53,842 bases of DNA from Nocardia cerradoensis NBRC 101014 (GTDB lineage Bacteria; Actinomycetota; Actinomycetes; Mycobacteriales; Mycobacteriaceae): the NCBI RefSeq assembly GCF_000308535.1, contig NZ_BAFW01000176.1:1-53842 (forward strand), read 5' to 3'. The notes below the pieces were generated by a model. It was not told the DNA's origin, ran no database searches, and worked only from the letters and a program-made list of their open reading frames with translations. The translations under genes were made by a program, and so were the position numbers. Shown here piece by piece: positions 9,044-17,426 of this stretch. Positions within the stretch are counted from its first letter, which is position 1; the number at the start of each line of letters is the position of its first letter.

Positions 9044-11257
9044 GTGAGCTGGGCCGAGGCTGTACCGAATCTACTGATCTGCCTGCGGGAGGGTCTCGAG
9101 GCGGGACTCGTGGTGACGATCCTGCTGGCTGCCGTGCGCAAGACGTCGACCCCGCAGCGCCCGGTCTCCGCGACTCCCGTCTGGCTCGGCCTGCTCGGCG
9201 CGGTGTCGGTGGCGGCCAGCTTCGCGGCCGTGCTCACCTACTCCACGAGCGTGCTCTCGAACTCCGGTCAGGAAATCGTCGGCGGCACCCTCAGCGTGAT
9301 CGCGGTCGGACTGGTGACGGCGATGGTGTTCTGGATGCGGCGCACAGCCGCGTCGCTGTCCGGCCAGCTTCGCGGTGAGGTCGCCCGCGCCACCGCGATC
9401 GGGGCGGGCGCGCTGGCCATCACGGCCTTCATGGCGGTCGGGCGCGAGGGTCTGGAATCCACGCTGTTCGTCTGGACCGCGGTCAAGGCATCCGGCACCA
9501 CGGTCGCACCGCTGGCCGGCGCCGCGCTCGGTTTCGCCGCCGCGGTGGTGCTGTGCTGGTTGCTGTACCGGCAGTCGGTGAAACTCAACCTCGGCGTGTT
9601 CTTCAACCGCACCGCGCTCGCGCTGATCGTGATCGCCGCCGGTGTGCTGTCCTACGGCCTGGGCGATCTGCAGGACGCCGGAATTCTGCCCGGACGCCAC
9701 TGGGTCGCCTTCGACCTGTCGGCGCATATCGACCCGAACTCCTGGTGGGTCTCGATCATCACCGGCATCACCGAGCTCACCCCGCGGATGACCGTGCTGC
9801 AGGTCGTGGCGTGGCTGGTCTACCTGGCCGTGGTGATCCCGCTGTTCATCCGCGCGGGACGCCAGGCGCCCGCGAAGGCCCCGGCGAAGCGTCCGGAGCA
9901 GTCGGCGCCCACCACCACGGCAGGCACCGCAGCCGCGGCGGCGGAATCCGAGGCCACCGGCTCCAATGCGAGCTCGAAGGATGCCGGTACGACTCCGGCA
10001 TCGGCAGCCGCGCCGGCCCCGCTGGCGGCGTCGACCGCGGCGCACGACGGCTCCGAGCACACTCCCGACTGGTGGGAGCGAATCGCCGGGCCGCGGCCGT
10101 TGCTGGTCGGCGCGGTGCTGGTGGTCGTTCCCGCCGTGGCCGCCGGCGTGGCGATCGCGCTGCTGCCGTCGAGCGGCTCCGGTAAGGCGCAGGCCGTGTC
10201 GGTCACCGACGGCTCGTGCGCCTCGGAATGGAAGTCCGGGCGGGCCGGAACACAGACGTTCGAGGTGCAGAACAAGACCTCCAAGGCCGGGGAGATCAAC
10301 CTGGTGAACTCCGGCGGCGCGGTCGTCGGCGAGATCGAGACGATCGGCCCGGCCACCACCGCCAACCTGACCGCGACCCTGAGCAGTGGCACCTACACCA
10401 TGCAATGCCTGATGTCCGGTAAGCCGGTGACCTCGTCGGCGGCGGTACAGGTCAGCGGCGAGGCGGGCCAGACCCCGCCGGCCGTCAAACGCGTCACCGA
10501 GGACGATCTGCGCGGCCCCAACGACGCCTATCAGGCCTACGCCGCCGGCGTGCTGACCCGGCTCTCCGGCGCCGTGACCGCGATCGGCAACGATCTGCGT
10601 GGCGGCAATATCGCTGCCGCACAAGCGGATTGGCTCAACGCCCAGCTGGAATGGGAACGGGTCGGCGCCTCCTACAACAGCTTCGGCGACGCCGGTACCG
10701 CGGTCTCGGGCCTGCCCGACGGCCTGCCCGGTGGTGTGAACGATCCCGGATTCACCGGTCTGCACCGGCTGGAATACGGCCTGTGGCACGGACAGCGGCC
10801 CGATCAGCTGCTGCCGGTGGTCGATCGGCTCGGCGGCGATATCGCGAACATCCGCAAGAACCTCGGCAGCGACGACCTCGCCGGCGATCCGAAGAATCTG
10901 CCGCGGCGCGCACACGAAATCCTGGAAGACGCCCTGCGCGATCATGTTTCGGGCATCGACGACCAAGGCGCGGGTGCGGCGTATCCGATGACGCTCGCCG
11001 ACATCGACGTGACTCGCGCGGTCCTCGATCAGCTCGGCCCGCTGATCGATCCGCGGGCGCCGCAACTGCGCACCACCCTGCGCACCCGCCTCGACGAGTT
11101 GCAGGCGGCACTGCTCGCCACCCAGAACCACGGACAGTGGCAGTCGCCGGATCGGACCCCGCCGGCCGCGCGGCAAGCCGTCAACGCGCGTCTCGGCGCC
11201 GCCCTCGAGGAACTCGCCAAGGTGCCGCGGTTGCTCGAAGTGCCGATCTCCCACTGA
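9044..11257 (+). CDS. efeU: EfeU-EfeO fusion: ferrous iron permease plus periplasmic-type imelysin/cupredoxin protein
   Basis: One chain of about 737 residues holding two usually separate proteins. Residues 1-270 are an FTR1/EfeU permease with two REGLE motifs (15-19 and 134-138) in membrane helices. A Thr/Ala/Pro-rich linker and one further membrane helix (about 350-372) lead to an EfeO-like part: a cupredoxin-like domain (about 385-480) and an imelysin/M75 domain with H574-R-L-E577 (HxxE metal motif). The EfeO part should be extracytoplasmic. The EFE system takes up iron together with EfeB, encoded next. Start uncertain: ATG 8999 and ATG 9026 are in frame, but GTG 9044 begins where homologues start and leaves the iron box outside the coding region. 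Confidence 0.88.
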   Translation: MSWAEAVPNLLICLREGLEAGLVVTILLAAVRKTSTPQRPVSATPVWLGLLGAVSVAASFAAVLTYSTSVLSNSGQEIVGGTLSVIAVGLVTAMVFWMRRTAASLSGQLRGEVARATAIGAGALAITAFMAVGREGLESTLFVWTAVKASGTTVAPLAGAALGFAAAVVLCWLLYRQSVKLNLGVFFNRTALALIVIAAGVLSYGLGDLQDAGILPGRHWVAFDLSAHIDPNSWWVSIITGITELTPRMTVLQVVAWLVYLAVVIPLFIRAGRQAPAKAPAKRPEQSAPTTTAGTAAAAAESEATGSNASSKDAGTTPASAAAPAPLAASTAAHDGSEHTPDWWERIAGPRPLLVGAVLVVVPAVAAGVAIALLPSSGSGKAQAVSVTDGSCASEWKSGRAGTQTFEVQNKTSKAGEINLVNSGGAVVGEIETIGPATTANLTATLSSGTYTMQCLMSGKPVTSSAAVQVSGEAGQTPPAVKRVTEDDLRGPNDAYQAYAAGVLTRLSGAVTAIGNDLRGGNIAAAQADWLNAQLEWERVGASYNSFGDAGTAVSGLPDGLPGGVNDPGFTGLHRLEYGLWHGQRPDQLLPVVDRLGGDIANIRKNLGSDDLAGDPKNLPRRAHEILEDALRDHVSGIDDQGAGAAYPMTLADIDVTRAVLDQLGPLIDPRAPQLRTTLRTRLDELQAALLATQNHGQWQSPDRTPPAARQAVNARLGAALEELAKVPRLLEVPISH

Positions 11258-11294
11258 CCATGCCGAATCACCGACCGACCAGTAAGGCTTCACG

Positions 11295-12530
11295 ATGAAC
11301 GTCAGCCGCCGCCGCTTCCTCTCCGGCGCCGCCGCCGGTGCCGCCGGAACCGCGCTGACCGCGGGCATTCTCGCCGAGGGCGCCCGCAAGGACGCCGACG
11401 CCGCCACCGTGGGCACCCCGAAGGCGGAGGCGAGCTACCCCTTCCACGGCGAGCATCAGGCCGGCATCCTCACGCCGGGCCCGTCGGCGAAACAGAACGC
11501 CGCCTGCTTCGCCGCCTTCGACGTCACCACCACCCACCGCGCGGAACTGGTGGAGGCGATGAAGACTCTGACCGCGCGCGCCCGCTTCCTCACCGCCGGC
11601 GGCGCCCCGACCGACCTCGGCCTCGGTCAGCCGCCGTCCGACAGTGCGGTGCTCGGGCCGGAGGTGATCGCCGACGGGCTCACCGTCACCACCGGTGTGG
11701 GCGCGAGCCTGTTCGACGGCCGCTTCGGGCTGGCCGCGGCCAAACCCGCCAAACTCACGCCGATGCGGACCTTCCCCAACGACACCCCGGATCCGGCCTG
11801 GATGCACGGCGATCTGCTGATCCAGCTGTGCGCCCACCACCCCGACACGGTCCATCACGCGTTGCGCGACATCACCCGCCAGACCCGCGGCGCACTGCAG
11901 CTGCGCTGGAAGATCGACGGCTACAACTCTCCGCCGCGTCCCTCCGGCACCGGCCGGAACCTGCTGGGCTTCAAGGACGGAACGGCCAACCCGACCGGCG
12001 CCGACGCCGAATCGCTCATCTGGACCGACGGCGGCGGCGAACCCGAATGGACCCGCGGCGGCACGTACCAGGTGGTCCGGCTGATCCGCATGCTCGTCGA
12101 ATTCTGGGACCGGGTCTCGATCAACGAGCAGGAGAACATGTTCGGGCGCCGCCGCGATTCCGGCGCCCCGCTCGACGGCAATCAGGAATTCGACACCCCC
12201 GACTACGCCGCCGACCCGGAGGGCTCGGTCATCCCGCTGGATTCCCATATCCGGCTGGCCAATCCGCGCACCCCGGAAACCGCCCGCCAACAGCTGGTCC
12301 GCCGTTCCTACAACTACGACCTCGGGGTGGAGCGCAACGGCAATATGGCCTCGGGCCACATCTTCACCTGCTTCCAGCAGGATGTCGCCCGCCAGTTCGA
12401 GGCCATCCAGACCCGGCTGATCAACGAACCCCTCACCGACTACGTCCAGCCCTTCGGCGGCGGCTACTTCTTCGCGCTGCCGGGGGTGCGTGACGAGAAG
12501 GATTGGTACGCGCGGGCTTTGCTGAGCTGA
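11295..12530 (+). CDS. efeB: EfeB, Tat-exported deferrochelatase / Dyp-type heme peroxidase
   Basis: A 411-residue Dyp-type peroxidase. The N-terminus has a twin-arginine signal (S-R-R-R-F-L, residues 4-9, then an Ala/Gly-rich hydrophobic stretch), so it is exported folded. The family motif GFKDG is at 225-229, and the proximal heme histidine probably lies in DSHIRLANPR. EfeB oxidises ferrous iron or heme-related substrates in partnership with EfeO and EfeU. It lies 37 bases after efeUO, presumably in the same iron-regulated operon. The start is the first Met of the signal peptide. Confidence 0.94.
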   Translation: MNVSRRRFLSGAAAGAAGTALTAGILAEGARKDADAATVGTPKAEASYPFHGEHQAGILTPGPSAKQNAACFAAFDVTTTHRAELVEAMKTLTARARFLTAGGAPTDLGLGQPPSDSAVLGPEVIADGLTVTTGVGASLFDGRFGLAAAKPAKLTPMRTFPNDTPDPAWMHGDLLIQLCAHHPDTVHHALRDITRQTRGALQLRWKIDGYNSPPRPSGTGRNLLGFKDGTANPTGADAESLIWTDGGGEPEWTRGGTYQVVRLIRMLVEFWDRVSINEQENMFGRRRDSGAPLDGNQEFDTPDYAADPEGSVIPLDSHIRLANPRTPETARQQLVRRSYNYDLGVERNGNMASGHIFTCFQQDVARQFEAIQTRLINEPLTDYVQPFGGGYFFALPGVRDEKDWYARALLS

Positions 12531-12540
12531 GCGGTCCTGC

Positions 12541-12570
12541 GGCCGGAAGCGCCGCGCGGCACTCCCGGCC
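12541..12570. terminator. Candidate bidirectional terminator hairpin
   Basis: Between the convergent efeB and MFS genes, GGCCGG (12541-12546) pairs with CCGGCC (12565-12570) around an inner GCCGCGCGGC palindrome (12551-12560). There is no T tract, as is common for actinomycete terminators. Confidence 0.4.
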
Positions 12571-12578
12571 CGGACAGC

Positions 12579-13829
12579 CTAGGAACCCGCGGGAGTCGGC
12601 TGCGCCCCGGAAGACTCCGGCGTCGCGACCGCGGTCCTGCGGCCGAGCAGCAGCGTCACCACCGGGAACACCAGCAGACTGCACACGCCGCACAGCAACC
12701 CGACCGACCAGAACGCGGAACCGCCGTCGAGCAGTGCGGCGGCCGCCGCGGTACCCGCCATCATCCCGCCGTACTGCACCGAATAGTTCAGTGCCAGAAC
12801 GGTTCCGCGCGCATCCGGGCTGAGTTCACTGGCGAGGGTGGTCAGCGCGGACTGGCCGAAACCGACCGCGCCACCCCAGACGATCTGCACCACGATCGCC
12901 AGCACGAGCGATCCGGTCGAGAGCGAGAAGGCCAGCACCGACGCCGCGGCTACCAGCGCCGCCACCGCGATGACCCGGCGACGGCCGACGGCATCGGCGA
13001 GGCGGCCACCGTAGATGTTGCCCACGACGCTCATCGCCCCGCCGCCGGCCAGCGCCAGCCCGACCCATCCGGTCGTCAGCCCGAAGTTGCTCGCGTAGAA
13101 CAGTCCGCCGTTGGCGAACATGCCCTGCAGTCCCGCGGTCCACAGGAAGGTGCACAGCAGCGTGAACAGCACCGCCGGATTGCCGAGTGCGGCGCGGAAC
13201 TGCTGCGCGAAGATGGCCAGCGGCCCCGCGGGTGCGGCGGCGGCCGGCGCACTGTGCGGGACGAACCTGGTCAGCGGCACGAGCAACAGCGCCGCGGCGA
13301 TGCCGATACCCCAGAATGTCCACTCCCAGGACACGATTCCGGCCAGGAAGGCGCCCGCCGGCACCCCGAGCACCGAGGCGCCCATCATCGCGCCCACGAT
13401 CACCCCGATCGCCGCGCCCCGGCGTTCGGCCGCCACCGCGCCGGAGACGAAGGCGAGGATGGCCGGCACCAGGATCGCCGCGCCGAGTCCGGAGATCGCG
13501 CGGAACACGATGATCGCCGCGAAGCCGGAGGCGAATCCGGTCAGTACCGTGCCGGCCGCGAAGACGGTGAGTCCCGCGGTCATCAGCCGCTTGCGCCCCC
13601 AGCGGTCCGAGAGCGGACCGAAGATCGGCGCGGCGATCATGTATGCCAGCGCGTAGGCGGTGACGAGCAGACCGCCGAGCCGGGGCGAGACATGCACGGA
13701 ATGGGTGATCTGCGGTGCCAGCGGCGAGACGACCAGCGCGTCCAGCCCGACGAAACATCCGCAGATCGCCAATACGGTGAGCCAGCGCCGCTCGGAGACG
13801 ACGGCGGAATCAGGTTCGGTCACGCTCAC
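12579..13829 (-). CDS. MFS drug-type transporter (paralogue 1)
   Basis: A 416-residue, 12-helix major facilitator of the Bcr/CflA drug-exporter type. The loop 2-3 motif is GPLSDRWGRKR, and the first helix carries GLDALVVSPLAP, nearly identical to the MFS protein encoded at 27697. The GTG at 13829 overlaps the P450 stop as GTGA, so the two genes form a coupled operon read from the P450 promoter. Likely role: export of a metabolite, perhaps the locus product or the P450 product. Substrate unknown. The frame extends further upstream inside the P450 gene, but that part is not homologous. Confidence 0.85.
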   Translation of the reverse strand: MSVTEPDSAVVSERRWLTVLAICGCFVGLDALVVSPLAPQITHSVHVSPRLGGLLVTAYALAYMIAAPIFGPLSDRWGRKRLMTAGLTVFAAGTVLTGFASGFAAIIVFRAISGLGAAILVPAILAFVSGAVAAERRGAAIGVIVGAMMGASVLGVPAGAFLAGIVSWEWTFWGIGIAAALLLVPLTRFVPHSAPAAAAPAGPLAIFAQQFRAALGNPAVLFTLLCTFLWTAGLQGMFANGGLFYASNFGLTTGWVGLALAGGGAMSVVGNIYGGRLADAVGRRRVIAVAALVAAASVLAFSLSTGSLVLAIVVQIVWGGAVGFGQSALTTLASELSPDARGTVLALNYSVQYGGMMAGTAAAAALLDGGSAFWSVGLLCGVCSLLVFPVVTLLLGRRTAVATPESSGAQPTPAGS

Positions 13830-15046
13830 CACTCCACCGGAAAAGTGTTGGGCCGCAGCGTGAGCAGGCCACTGGACCAGTCGATGTTCTCCGGCGCGAC
13901 CGCCAGGCGCAGATTCGGCAGCCGCCGCGCGAGTGTCGCCAGCCCGATCTCCAGTTCCAGCCGTGCCAGTCCGGCGCCGGGGCAGAAGTGACTGCCGTGG
14001 CCGAAGGCGACGTGTTTGACATCCTCGCGGGTGAGGTCGAGGCGGTCGGGTTCGGTGACGTGGCGGGTGTCGCGACCGGCGGCGTGCATGATCGGGATGA
14101 CGCCCTCGCCCTGGCGCACGACGACGTCGCCGATTTCGAGTTCCTCGGTGGCGACCCGGATGAAACCGATTTCCGACGGCGGGGCGTAGCGCAGCAGTTC
14201 TTCCACCGCGTGCCGAACGACCTGGCGGTCGTCGACCTGATCGACCAGCAGTCGCCACTGGTCCGGATGCCGCAACACCATGAACGCCGCGCGGCTGAGC
14301 GCACTGACCGTGGTGTCGTGCCCGGCGACGAGCAGATTGATCGTCAGCCAGACCAGTTCCTGTTCGGAAAGACGGTCGCCGTCGTCGCGGGCGGTGATCA
14401 GATCCGAGAGCAGGTCCTCACCGAGCGCCTCTCGCCGCTGCGCGAGCAGGGAGACGACGTAGGCGGCGGATTCCTCACGCGCGGTGAGTCTTTCGTCGGC
14501 GGTGTGCGCGGTGATGCTGACCAGATGGTCGGTCCAGCGCTGGATGTCGGCGCGCCGTTCCCGCGAGGCGCCCAGCAGATCGGTGATCACCCAGATGGGC
14601 AGCAGGGCGGCGAAGTCGTGATGCAGATCGGCCGGGCGCGGTCCCGCCTCGAGCTCGTCGACCAGTTCGTCGGCGATCTCCTGGATGCGCGGGCGGATCT
14701 GCTCGGCGCGTTTGGGCGTGAACGCGGGCGAGATCAGCCGCCGCAGGCGCCGGTGGTCGGCTCCGTCCTGGCTGAGCAGATTGAAGGGGTTGTCGGCGAA
14801 GTCGGGACCGTTGATCACCCGGGGCGCGCCCGGTTCCCGCAGAGCGGCGCGCGACAGCCGAGAATCGGACATCGCGGCGACCACCTCGTCGTAACCGGTC
14901 ACCGCCCACGCGGTGTCGCCGCTGGGTAACCGCACCTTGGTGACCGGGCACTGGGCGCGCAGTTCCGAGAATCGCTCCGGTGGTTCGCCGAGCGGTCCCA
15001 GTGGAAACGGATAGTAGTCGAGCGTCTCGTCGATGGAATTCGACAT
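13826..15046 (-). CDS. Cytochrome P450
   Basis: A 406-residue soluble class I P450. The I-helix oxygen-activation motif AGHDTT, the K-helix ExxR (EELLR) and the heme-binding loop FGHGSHFCPGAGLA with C355 as thiolate ligand are all present. It resembles actinomycete CYP105/107-type enzymes that tailor polyketides and other metabolites. ATG 15046 follows a strong SD, AGGAGGGGG; the upstream frame extension is non-homologous. No ferredoxin is encoded nearby. Its promoter holds a palindrome of the TTCG-N8-CGAA type shared with the PKS region, which suggests co-regulation. Confidence 0.93.
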   Translation of the reverse strand: MSNSIDETLDYYPFPLGPLGEPPERFSELRAQCPVTKVRLPSGDTAWAVTGYDEVVAAMSDSRLSRAALREPGAPRVINGPDFADNPFNLLSQDGADHRRLRRLISPAFTPKRAEQIRPRIQEIADELVDELEAGPRPADLHHDFAALLPIWVITDLLGASRERRADIQRWTDHLVSITAHTADERLTAREESAAYVVSLLAQRREALGEDLLSDLITARDDGDRLSEQELVWLTINLLVAGHDTTVSALSRAAFMVLRHPDQWRLLVDQVDDRQVVRHAVEELLRYAPPSEIGFIRVATEELEIGDVVVRQGEGVIPIMHAAGRDTRHVTEPDRLDLTREDVKHVAFGHGSHFCPGAGLARLELEIGLATLARRLPNLRLAVAPENIDWSSGLLTLRPNTFPVEW

Positions 15047-15119
15047 GGGGATTCCCCCTCCTGGATCGGAAAATGCGACGACGAATGGGAAACTGCCTCG
15101 AACGGTGAGTGAGAAGTTC

Positions 15120-15143
15120 AAAGTTCGATACTTGGCGAACTTT
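15120..15143. promoter_or_regulatory. Palindromic operator AAAGTTCG-N8-CGAACTTT before P450-MFS operon
   Basis: A perfect 8-bp inverted repeat (15120-15127 and 15136-15143) about 75 bp upstream of the P450 start. Its core, TTCG-N8-CGAA (15124-15139), has the same arm sequence and spacing as the sites at 27148, 27647 and 32982, so it probably binds the same or a related regulator. Confidence 0.6.
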
Positions 15144-15203
15144 CGAATACCAAGATAACAGCCGATCTTCGACGAGCACAAGAGATCGGCCCCGCCGGAA
15201 GAC

Positions 15204-15968
15204 TCAGCCGGCGCGCGAGGCGATGGTCACCGTCGGCCGCAGGTACACGATCGCCTGCGCCCGGGTCCGTACGGACAGTTTGCGCAGGATGTTGGAGACG
15301 TGGAACTTCACCGTCTTGTAGCTGACGTGCAACACCTGGGCGATCTCACTGTTGGACAGCCCGTCGGCGACCAGGATCAGGATCTCGTGCTCGCGCTGGG
15401 TCAGGCTGTCGAGCGCGGTGACCGGTTTGTGCGCCACCGCGGGGAGGTACGGAGCGGTGGCGTCGAGGACCAGCCGGGTGATCGACGGTGACAACATGGC
15501 CTGACCGCGCACCACCGCATCCACCGCGCTCACCAGGTCGACCGCACTCGAGCGGCGCGAGACCAGCCCGCGCGCACCCGCCTGCAGATATCGCAGCAGC
15601 AGTGCGCTGTCGGTGCCGTCGGACACCACGACGACGCCGACCTCGCCGCCGGGACGCACCGCGGTCAGGCGCTGAGTCAGGCCGGGGCCGTCCCAGCGCG
15701 GCGAGGGGCAGTGGTCGAGCACCACCACATCCGCCTTGTCGGCGGCGACCATCTTCAGTGCCGCTTCGCTGTTGACCGCCGGTCCGACCCAGCCGACATC
15801 CGGCATTCCGCGCAGGACGGAGATCAGCCCGCTGCGCATGATCTGCTCGCCGCACACCACGAGAACCCGGGCACGGCCCGAATCCCGCCCGTGGGCGTCG
15901 CCGAATTCTCTGGCCGTATTCGGTAGTTCGGTCACGGTCATCAAGGCCCCCAAATTTCCATGGGCCAT
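15204..15968 (-). CDS. NarL/LuxR-type response regulator with degenerate receiver
   Basis: A 254-residue regulator. The C-terminal GerE/LuxR helix-turn-helix (LTQREHEILILVADGLSNSE, then a TVKFHVSNILRKL recognition helix) is well conserved. The N-terminal part follows the receiver fold, but the usual Asp-Asp acidic pair is replaced by Gly-Glu (VCGEQIMRSGL) and the conserved Lys after GARG is missing (GLVSRRS); a possible phospho-acceptor Asp remains in VVVLDHCP. It is probably phosphorylation-independent or ligand-sensing. No kinase gene is adjacent. Alternative start: ATG 15941. It could control the P450/MFS pair or the wider accessory locus. Confidence 0.85.
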   Translation of the reverse strand: MAHGNLGALMTVTELPNTAREFGDAHGRDSGRARVLVVCGEQIMRSGLISVLRGMPDVGWVGPAVNSEAALKMVAADKADVVVLDHCPSPRWDGPGLTQRLTAVRPGGEVGVVVVSDGTDSALLLRYLQAGARGLVSRRSSAVDLVSAVDAVVRGQAMLSPSITRLVLDATAPYLPAVAHKPVTALDSLTQREHEILILVADGLSNSEIAQVLHVSYKTVKFHVSNILRKLSVRTRAQAIVYLRPTVTIASRAG

Positions 15969-16243
15969 GAATACAGTGCAGGCCCGGCAGGTGACGAGAG
16001 GTGTGGCGGGATGCTCCTATCACAACTCGGGAACAAACCCGACAAATAACGCTAACACCTGGGAACCATTGCGGCAATGTGAGCTGGATTCACGTGGAGT
16101 CGAATTCGAGCGCAAACAATTCGCGAACCGGAATAACCGGATTCGAACAGTAACCGGCGAAATACTTGACAAATCCGCGGCGGCGGGAAACCGCACGTAA
16201 AATCAGTTGTTCGTCACTTGTGGAAGTACCCTCCCCCCGCGGC
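15969..16243. promoter_or_regulatory. AT-richer intergenic region with 13-bp palindrome
   Basis: This 275-bp gap lies upstream of the LuxR-type gene and downstream of the LLM gene, and is more AT-rich than its surroundings. It contains CATTGC-G-GCAATG (16067-16079), about 100 bp upstream of the regulator start, and two near-palindromes around TTCGCGAA and TTCGAA. I see no reading frame here; it most likely holds the regulator's promoter. Confidence 0.4.
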
Positions 16244-17230
16244 TCACCCCCGCGGCGCCAGGTCACGCACGACCTGCAGAACCGCCTCCGGGCCGCCGGC
16301 GAACAACTCCGGGGTCGACTGGATCATCAGCACCGGAGTGTCGACCCCGGCCTCGACGTAGCGGTCGATCTGCTCGCGGCAGCGTTCCGGGCTGCCGTGT
16401 ACCAGGACGCCGTCCACCACGTCGTCGGAGATCGCCTCCCCCGCGCGCCGAAGATCGCCCGCCGCAACATGTTTGCGGACCTGCTCGACCTGATCGCCGC
16501 GACCCAGCCACTCGTGGAAGGCGCCGTAGGTCGGCCGGGTGAACAGGTGGGTCAGCATCCGCCGGCCCGACTCGCGCGCGTAGTCGAGATCCTCGGTCGG
16601 GCAGACGAAGATGCGGGCGACCAGCTCCCCGCGATCGCGGTCGGCCCCGAGGCCGCGAATCACCGTCGAAATATCCTCGGCGGTGAGGAAATTGGTGATG
16701 GCGCCCGCGCCCTCCCGGAAGCCGAGCCGCAACATACCGGTGCGCAGCGCGCCGACCATGAGCTGCGGCGGAATCTCCGCCGGTCGCCCGAGTTCGAAAT
16801 CCTCGATGGTGAAGGTGTCGAAACGTCCCGCCACCCGGCCGTGTTCGTAGGCGTGACGCAGGAACCGCAGCGTATCGCGCACCCGCCGATAGGGCTCGTC
16901 CATCGCGATCCCGTTCATCCCGGTGACCAGCTGCGCTCCGGAGGATCCGATACCCAGCACGACCCTGCCGGGGGCGAGTTCGGCCAGCGCGGCGCCGGTC
17001 TGGGCGATGACCGCGGGCCCGCGGGTGTACACCGGCACGACGGCGGTGCCCAGCCGCAGCGACGGCGAACCCCATGCCGCGGCGAGCACCAGCGGTGTGA
17101 AGGCATCCACCCCGGCGTACTCCCCGGTCCACGCGTCGGTGTAACCGAGATCGGCCAGCTCGCCCAGTATTCCGCGATGGCGCGGGAGTGGGACGAACGG
17201 CAAGGGCAGGGTGATCCCGTAGCGGGACAT
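16244..17230 (-). CDS. LLM-class (luciferase-like, probably F420-dependent) oxidoreductase
   Basis: A 328-residue TIM-barrel protein of the bacterial luciferase-like family. It starts with the typical YGITLPLP strand and has the GELADLGYTDAWTGEY and PGRVVLGIGSSG segments of F420-dependent or FMN-dependent LLM enzymes. ATG 17230 has GGAG 9-12 bases upstream; an in-frame GTG at 17245 is less likely. It is transcribed away from a serine hydrolase gene, with a strong 28-bp palindrome between them. Substrate unknown; members reduce or oxidise varied small molecules with F420. Confidence 0.83.
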   Translation of the reverse strand: MSRYGITLPLPFVPLPRHRGILGELADLGYTDAWTGEYAGVDAFTPLVLAAAWGSPSLRLGTAVVPVYTRGPAVIAQTGAALAELAPGRVVLGIGSSGAQLVTGMNGIAMDEPYRRVRDTLRFLRHAYEHGRVAGRFDTFTIEDFELGRPAEIPPQLMVGALRTGMLRLGFREGAGAITNFLTAEDISTVIRGLGADRDRGELVARIFVCPTEDLDYARESGRRMLTHLFTRPTYGAFHEWLGRGDQVEQVRKHVAAGDLRRAGEAISDDVVDGVLVHGSPERCREQIDRYVEAGVDTPVLMIQSTPELFAGGPEAVLQVVRDLAPRG

Positions 17231-17313
17231 GACAACCAACTCCACTTCATCTGCGTCGACGACGGCTCGGGCGAGGAGAATTCACCGGCGCGAATTCACC
17301 ACCGGCACAACAT

Positions 17314-17341
17314 AGTTCGATAGTTGTACATCTATCGAACT
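17314..17341. promoter_or_regulatory. 28-bp palindromic operator between divergent genes
   Basis: AGTTCGATAG (17314-17323) and CTATCGAACT (17332-17341) form a perfect 10-bp inverted repeat around TTGTACAT, whose core TGTACA is also self-complementary. It sits between the LLM oxidoreductase (-) and serine hydrolase (+) starts. Length and symmetry suit a TetR-family or similar dimeric repressor. The half-site AGTTCGATA is shared with the P450 promoter palindrome, but the arm spacing differs. Confidence 0.7.
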
Positions 17342-17426
17342 AAAGCTACTATTCACGGTGTCGGCTGGCAAGAATCTCGCCGAAAATTCTCTTCTCCGCA
17401 CTCCGGAAACAGGCAGGGGCCACATC

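Noticed and set aside
9071..11416. 781-codon open frame opposite efeUO
   Set aside because: Arg/Gly/His-rich shadow of a clearly recognisable EfeU-EfeO coding strand.
16120..16160. GTTCGAATCC resembling a tRNA T-loop (minus strand)
   Set aside because: No pairing T-stem and no cloverleaf around it.
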